NCBI RefSeq assembly: GCF_000442515.1
Contig: NZ_AQPH01000008.1
Span: 1-64,000, forward strand
Direction of reading: 5' to 3'
Source of the DNA: Magnetospirillum fulvum MGU-K5
GTDB taxonomy: Bacteria > Pseudomonadota > Alphaproteobacteria > Rhodospirillales > Magnetospirillaceae
DNA length: 64,000 bases
Positions 62,955 through 64,000 of the stretch are shown here, one piece after another. The notes under the pieces are model-generated. The model was not told where the DNA came from. It made no database searches and saw only the letters and a list, made by a program, of their open reading frames with translations. Every line of letters starts with the position of its first letter. The stretch's first letter is position 1. The position numbers and the translations under genes were made by a program.

Positions 62955-62977
62955 ACGCGGCGTCAGCCGCGCGCCCC

Positions 62978-64000
62978 CTACCCCATCGTCTCGGCGCGGA
63001 CCACCGTGGTGTAGATCCGCTCGATCAGGTGCAGCGCCCCGCGATAGCCGATATAGCTGCGCGACAGCACCACTTCGTCGGTGCAGGGATAGCCGATTTC
63101 AATCAGCGGCGCGTCCAGCGCCTTGGCCAGTTCGTCTTCCCACGTCGTGCCGAACACGATCGGCAAATGGCCGGTCAGGTCGGTGGCGCGGACGATCCGA
63201 TCAATCTCGTATCCGTCCTCGGCGAAATAGACCGGAACCTCGGAATCGTCGGACAGGGCGCGAAAAGCGGCAACGATCCCGGCGCGTTCGGCCTCGGGCG
63301 GGTTCTCGGTGATGATGTGGCAGGCCGGAACCAGACCAAGCTGGTCGATCATGAAGGCACTGACCGCGAGATTGTAGGCGCTGTCGCTGACGACGACCAG
63401 CGCCGAGGGCAATTGGTACTGGCTGGTGCACCCGGCATAGAACGCCGAGAAATCGCGCAGATAGAGGTAATAGCGCCGTTCCTCCGCCGCGATAAAGCGT
63501 TCGACCCGATCGCGATCCAGCCCGGCGAAATCAGCGACGGCACGCAGGAACCGCCCGGTTTCCCTGGCCCCGATCGGCACAGTGGGGATGTGCAGGAACG
63601 GCTGGCCGTATTTCTGTTCCAGGTGGCGGGCGGTCTCCAGCCCCAGCCAGGGCGACAGAACAAGATTGAACTGGGCGCGGGGAACCTGCCGCCACTCCTC
63701 GGCCCCTCGGCTGGAATGGCCGAACAGAATGTTGACCTCCAGACCGATCCCGTCGAGCAGACGCTGAATCTCTTCCAGATCACCCCGCCAGAACGGATTC
63801 TGATAGGGCAGCAGCGACCAGACATTGACCAGACCGGGCTGAACCGGACCGGCGTAATCGTCGGCGTACTGGTCGATGATCGCGCGGGCAACGATCTCGT
63901 GGCCGGTGAAATTGTTGCCCTGATAGCCGTTGGTTTCGGCGAACACGATCGGCACGCCGCGCTTGCGATAGCCCGACACGACGCTGGCGACATCGTCGCC
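62978..64000 (-). CDS. nitrogenase-like component 1 beta-type subunit (5' end outside the window)
   Basis: The 3' 340 codons of a nitrogenase component-1 (NifK/AnfK/VnfK/MarK superfamily) beta-type protein; the frame is still open at the edge. It enters with GDDVASVVSGYRKRGVPIVFAETNG, matching the segment just after the third P-cluster Cys of NifK/AnfK, then NFTGHE, IPTVPIGARETGRFLRAV (compare PIGIRNTDIFL of AnfK) and a C-terminal IGYPCTDEVVLSRSYIGYRGA (compare VGFPTYDRAG...VGYGGA). The NifK Ser188 region is replaced by AETNGYQ. It is clearly neither BchB nor BchZ. A group IV nitrogenase-like enzyme such as methylthio-alkane reductase (MarK) is the best guess; neighbours beyond the edge would decide. 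Confidence 0.75.
   Translation of the reverse strand, partial: GDDVASVVSGYRKRGVPIVFAETNGYQGNNFTGHEIVARAIIDQYADDYAGPVQPGLVNVWSLLPYQNPFWRGDLEEIQRLLDGIGLEVNILFGHSSRGAEEWRQVPRAQFNLVLSPWLGLETARHLEQKYGQPFLHIPTVPIGARETGRFLRAVADFAGLDRDRVERFIAAEERRYYLYLRDFSAFYAGCTSQYQLPSALVVVSDSAYNLAVSAFMIDQLGLVPACHIITENPPEAERAGIVAAFRALSDDSEVPVYFAEDGYEIDRIVRATDLTGHLPIVFGTTWEDELAKALDAPLIEIGYPCTDEVVLSRSYIGYRGALHLIERIYTTVVRAETMG

Noticed and set aside
62978-64000. Assignment to chlorophyllide or protochlorophyllide reductase (BchZ, BchB)
   Set aside because: The segments after GDD and the C-terminal GYPCTDE...YIGYRGA match the nitrogenase beta/MAR type, and no other bch gene is present in the window.
1-64000. CRISPR array, prophage, insertion sequence or integrated element
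   Set aside because: No regularly spaced repeats, transposase, phage structural genes or attachment-site duplication were found; xerD is the chromosomal housekeeping recombinase.

Overview
The window is about 64 kb of GC-rich chromosome from an alphaproteobacterium, most likely of the Rhodospirillales (Rhodospirillum/Phaeospirillum/Magnetospirillum neighbourhood). The grounds are alphaproteobacterial marker genes and orders: ctrA divergent from fliIJ, ScfR/PccR divergent from pccB, the small membrane gene/aroK/aroB/CNNM cluster, DUF1285-NUDIX-cca, ccoNOQP-ccoGHIS, and a DivL-like degenerate kinase. A UbiA-type and a MenA-like prenyltransferase suggest both ubiquinone and a naphthoquinone. A nitrogenase-like subunit runs off the right edge. 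Genus assignment is inference.

Layout. 0-6.3 kb (minus): addA, broken by a one-base homopolymer frameshift, behind xerD, a large exported helical protein and a 46-aa membrane protein. 6.5-10.9 kb (plus): aroK-aroB-CNNM transporter, a possible leader peptide and asd with a strong terminator. 11-18.6 kb: prs, an orphan cobC-type decarboxylase, nudC, two uncharacterised genes, mutY divergent from a DciA-like gene, then an ScfR/PccR regulator (also frameshifted in a homopolymer). 18.6-23 kb: PccR-type direct repeats, pccB, pccA and a beta-carbonic anhydrase translationally coupled to pccA. 23-31.5 kb: an unknown protein, an RlmM-like methyltransferase, an alpha/beta hydrolase, a DivL-like PAS protein lacking its phospho-acceptor, a VTT membrane protein, and CCA transferase-CoA NUDIX-DUF1285. 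32-36.5 kb: GTP-type PEP carboxykinase, small exported protein, NUDIX, RluA-family synthase, tRNA-Leu(GAG). 36.5-43.1 kb: secreted Cache protein with MCP, a tail-anchored protein, an EtfB-methyltransferase-like protein, ubiA coupled to a PAS-EAL phosphodiesterase. 43.2-47.1 kb: LdtR-like MarR, ctrA, fliI, fliJ, an orphan LuxR-type response regulator. 47.4-51.1 kb: pyrD-HAD facing panBC. 51.1-58.8 kb: a complete ccoNOQP-GHIS cluster with an FNR/FixK box, continuing without a gap into panBC. 58.9-64 kb: RlmI-like methyltransferase, ChaC, GGDEF protein with I-site, MenA-like prenyltransferase and the nitrogenase-like subunit.

How the genes work together. The pcc operon makes bicarbonate and uses it to carboxylate propionyl-CoA under an acyl-CoA-responsive regulator. 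The cco cluster encodes and assembles a high-affinity cbb3 oxidase for low oxygen. CtrA, the DivL-like protein, FliIJ, the MCP/Cache pair and the EAL and GGDEF proteins form a cell-cycle, motility and c-di-GMP set. No prophage, insertion sequence, CRISPR array or obvious genomic island was seen. The most unusual items are the phospho-acceptor-less DivL-like protein, the PccR-operator/pcc/carbonic-anhydrase unit, the cco-pan read-through operon, the secreted Cache protein beside an MCP, and the nitrogenase-like subunit.
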